Shown in pieces: positions 31,446-32,275 of a stretch of 32,275 nt of DNA. Source of the DNA: Calocera cornea HHB12733 (lineage: Eukaryota > Basidiomycota > Dacrymycetes > Dacrymycetales > Dacrymycetaceae); contig KV424000.1 of NCBI GenBank assembly GCA_001632435.1, forward strand, positions 2,972 through 35,246, read 5' to 3'. Both the position numbers and the translations under genes were made by a program. The first letter of the stretch is position 1; each line of letters opens with the position of its first letter. A model generated the notes under the pieces. That model saw only the letters and a program-made list of their open reading frames with translations. It was not told the origin of the DNA and ran no database searches.

Positions 31446-32037
31446 TGTCAGGGGACACCAAGTTCGGCCAACTCGGGCACGATCTCGCAACACTCGGACA
31501 CCTTCGACCACCTTTGACAGTTCCCCAGAACTCGGCTCCGCATTCAGGTCTTCGGTTACAAAGTCATACCTTCGGCATAAACCTTCGGATACTTGGTACA
31601 GGCTTAGGTAAGGCAGTGCCCACTCGGCTATGCTTCGGCTGTGCGGGCTATGCCTCGGCTGTGTCCTTGGCAGTGTTGGGTCTCACCTCGGAGTTTCGGG
31701 AGAAGCTGAGGCTGTGATTGTATACTCGTATATAAACTTCAGTAGCTTTGGTAGCTTCTCCTTAGATCTGATCTCTGAGGAATCTCCATAGTCTTGTGAG
31801 AAAGCCTGGTCATCACATCCGTCCTCCCACTCCAAACATCCGAACTCTCTCCGAACTCTGCTTGCTTCGTCCAAACTACCTTCGACACCCCACGTATCTC
31901 CTAGTTGGACTTACGAAGGTTACGATCGGTTGGTTCTTGGACACTGTCAGCCATGACCTCCCCCGAATCCCTCATCTTTGGTCTCTTTGACTCAGTTGGG
32001 TTTAGTCGGCAGCCTTGCTAGACTGTGTGCCCTCACA
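31446..32037 (+). repeat. Right (3') LTR
   Basis: This 592-bp LTR starts TGTCAGGGG after the polypurine tract and ends CCCTCACA. A TATATAAA at 31729-31736 would place the U3/R boundary about 25-30 bases downstream and directs transcription rightward, out of the element. Short open frames within the LTR copies are repeated only because the LTRs are repeated. Confidence 0.93.
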
Positions 32038-32275
32038 CCAACCTTTGGATCACTATCTGCCCCTTGACATGACCAGTCCTGATATGGACAGCTGAGACAC
32101 GTCATTGGTCACAAGATAGCCAATATCCACTCCCGCTACTGCTGGGGCCATGCCTTGGGCCAATACTCTGGTAGAGACATTGAGAGACCGAGATGGACCC
32201 TTAACCATGGCCAACCCCCTTGCCAATTGAAAGGGCCTTGGATAATGCCCTCACTAGTTGACCTTCTTCAGGGGG
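32038..32275. other. Right flank of the element
   Basis: This is unrecognised sequence beyond the right LTR. No open frame or repeat boundary can be supported in the 238 bases available. It does not match the left flank of the element. Confidence 0.5.

Larger units (their letters stand above)
25338..32037 (+). mobile_element. Ty3/gypsy chromovirus remnant flanked by inverted LTRs
   Basis: This is a retrotransposon coding region in plus orientation (Gag, protease, reverse transcriptase, RNase H, integrase, chromodomain) bounded by two 592-bp LTRs. The right LTR (31446-32037) is in the normal orientation and follows a polypurine tract. The left LTR (25338-25929) is the reverse complement. No primer-binding site is seen at the left junction, and the extreme 5' end of gag is missing. 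The five bases outside the two LTRs (CCGGG and CCAAC) differ, so there is no target duplication around the whole unit. A further LTR is nested at 28856-29447. Seven internal TGA stops and one frameshift interrupt the coding part. With no LTR promoter facing gag, it cannot express or mobilise itself normally. Confidence 0.88.

Noticed and set aside
25338..32037. A DNA transposon with long terminal inverted repeats
   Set aside because: The inverted repeats are TG...CA LTRs with internal promoter-like sequence, a third copy has a 5-bp duplication, and the inside encodes Gag and Pol with no transposase of DNA type. No target duplication encloses the unit.
1..32275. CRISPR arrays, operons or other bacterial systems
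   Set aside because: Genes contain spliceosomal introns throughout and no spaced direct-repeat array exists; the sequence is eukaryotic.

Overview
The window looks like nuclear DNA of a basidiomycete, most likely an Agaricomycete. Nearly every gene is broken by short introns of about 48-66 bp with consensus-like splice sites. The coding content fits (Tvp38, F-box/leucine-rich paralogs, medium-chain zinc dehydrogenase, bZIP factor), and the right end carries a chromodomain Ty3/gypsy retroelement typical of mushroom genomes. No CRISPR, rRNA or convincing tRNA was seen. All gene models were read by eye from codon frames, splice signals and remembered family motifs; no search was run.

Layout. 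1-1696: no gene. 1697-3668 (-): four-exon Tvp38/TMEM64-family membrane protein. 3669-6169: long stretch without a supportable gene. 6170-7688 (+): broken F-box/leucine-rich gene that seems to be a chimera of two copies. 8101-9247 (+): D-2-hydroxyacid dehydrogenase with a clear TATA box. 9574-10800 (-) and 11374-12631 (-): two intact paralogs of the broken gene, sharing a GC-AG intron at the same codon. 13705-15121 (+): PhnP-like metallo-beta-lactamase-fold hydrolase, also with a GC-AG intron. 16597-18066 (+): eight-exon butanediol-dehydrogenase-like enzyme. 18067-20555: long GC-rich intergenic region. 20556-22050 (+): bZIP transcription factor. 23179-24863 (+): RPA1-like single-strand DNA-binding protein with the N-terminal, A and B OB folds but no zinc-bearing C-terminal fold.

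24940-25320 holds a decaying 17-bp minisatellite. 25338-32037 is a Ty3/gypsy chromovirus with an abnormal structure: its left 592-bp LTR is inverted relative to the right one, so the coding region sits between inverted LTRs. A third 592-bp LTR is nested inside the RNase H region, with a perfect 5-bp target duplication. Gag-pol carries seven internal stops, all TGA, plus a one-base frameshift.

The single-copy genes show no shared pathway or cluster logic. The coherent local stories are expansion and decay of the F-box/leucine-rich family around the dehydrogenase, and the rearranged retroelement beside the truncated RPA1-like gene.
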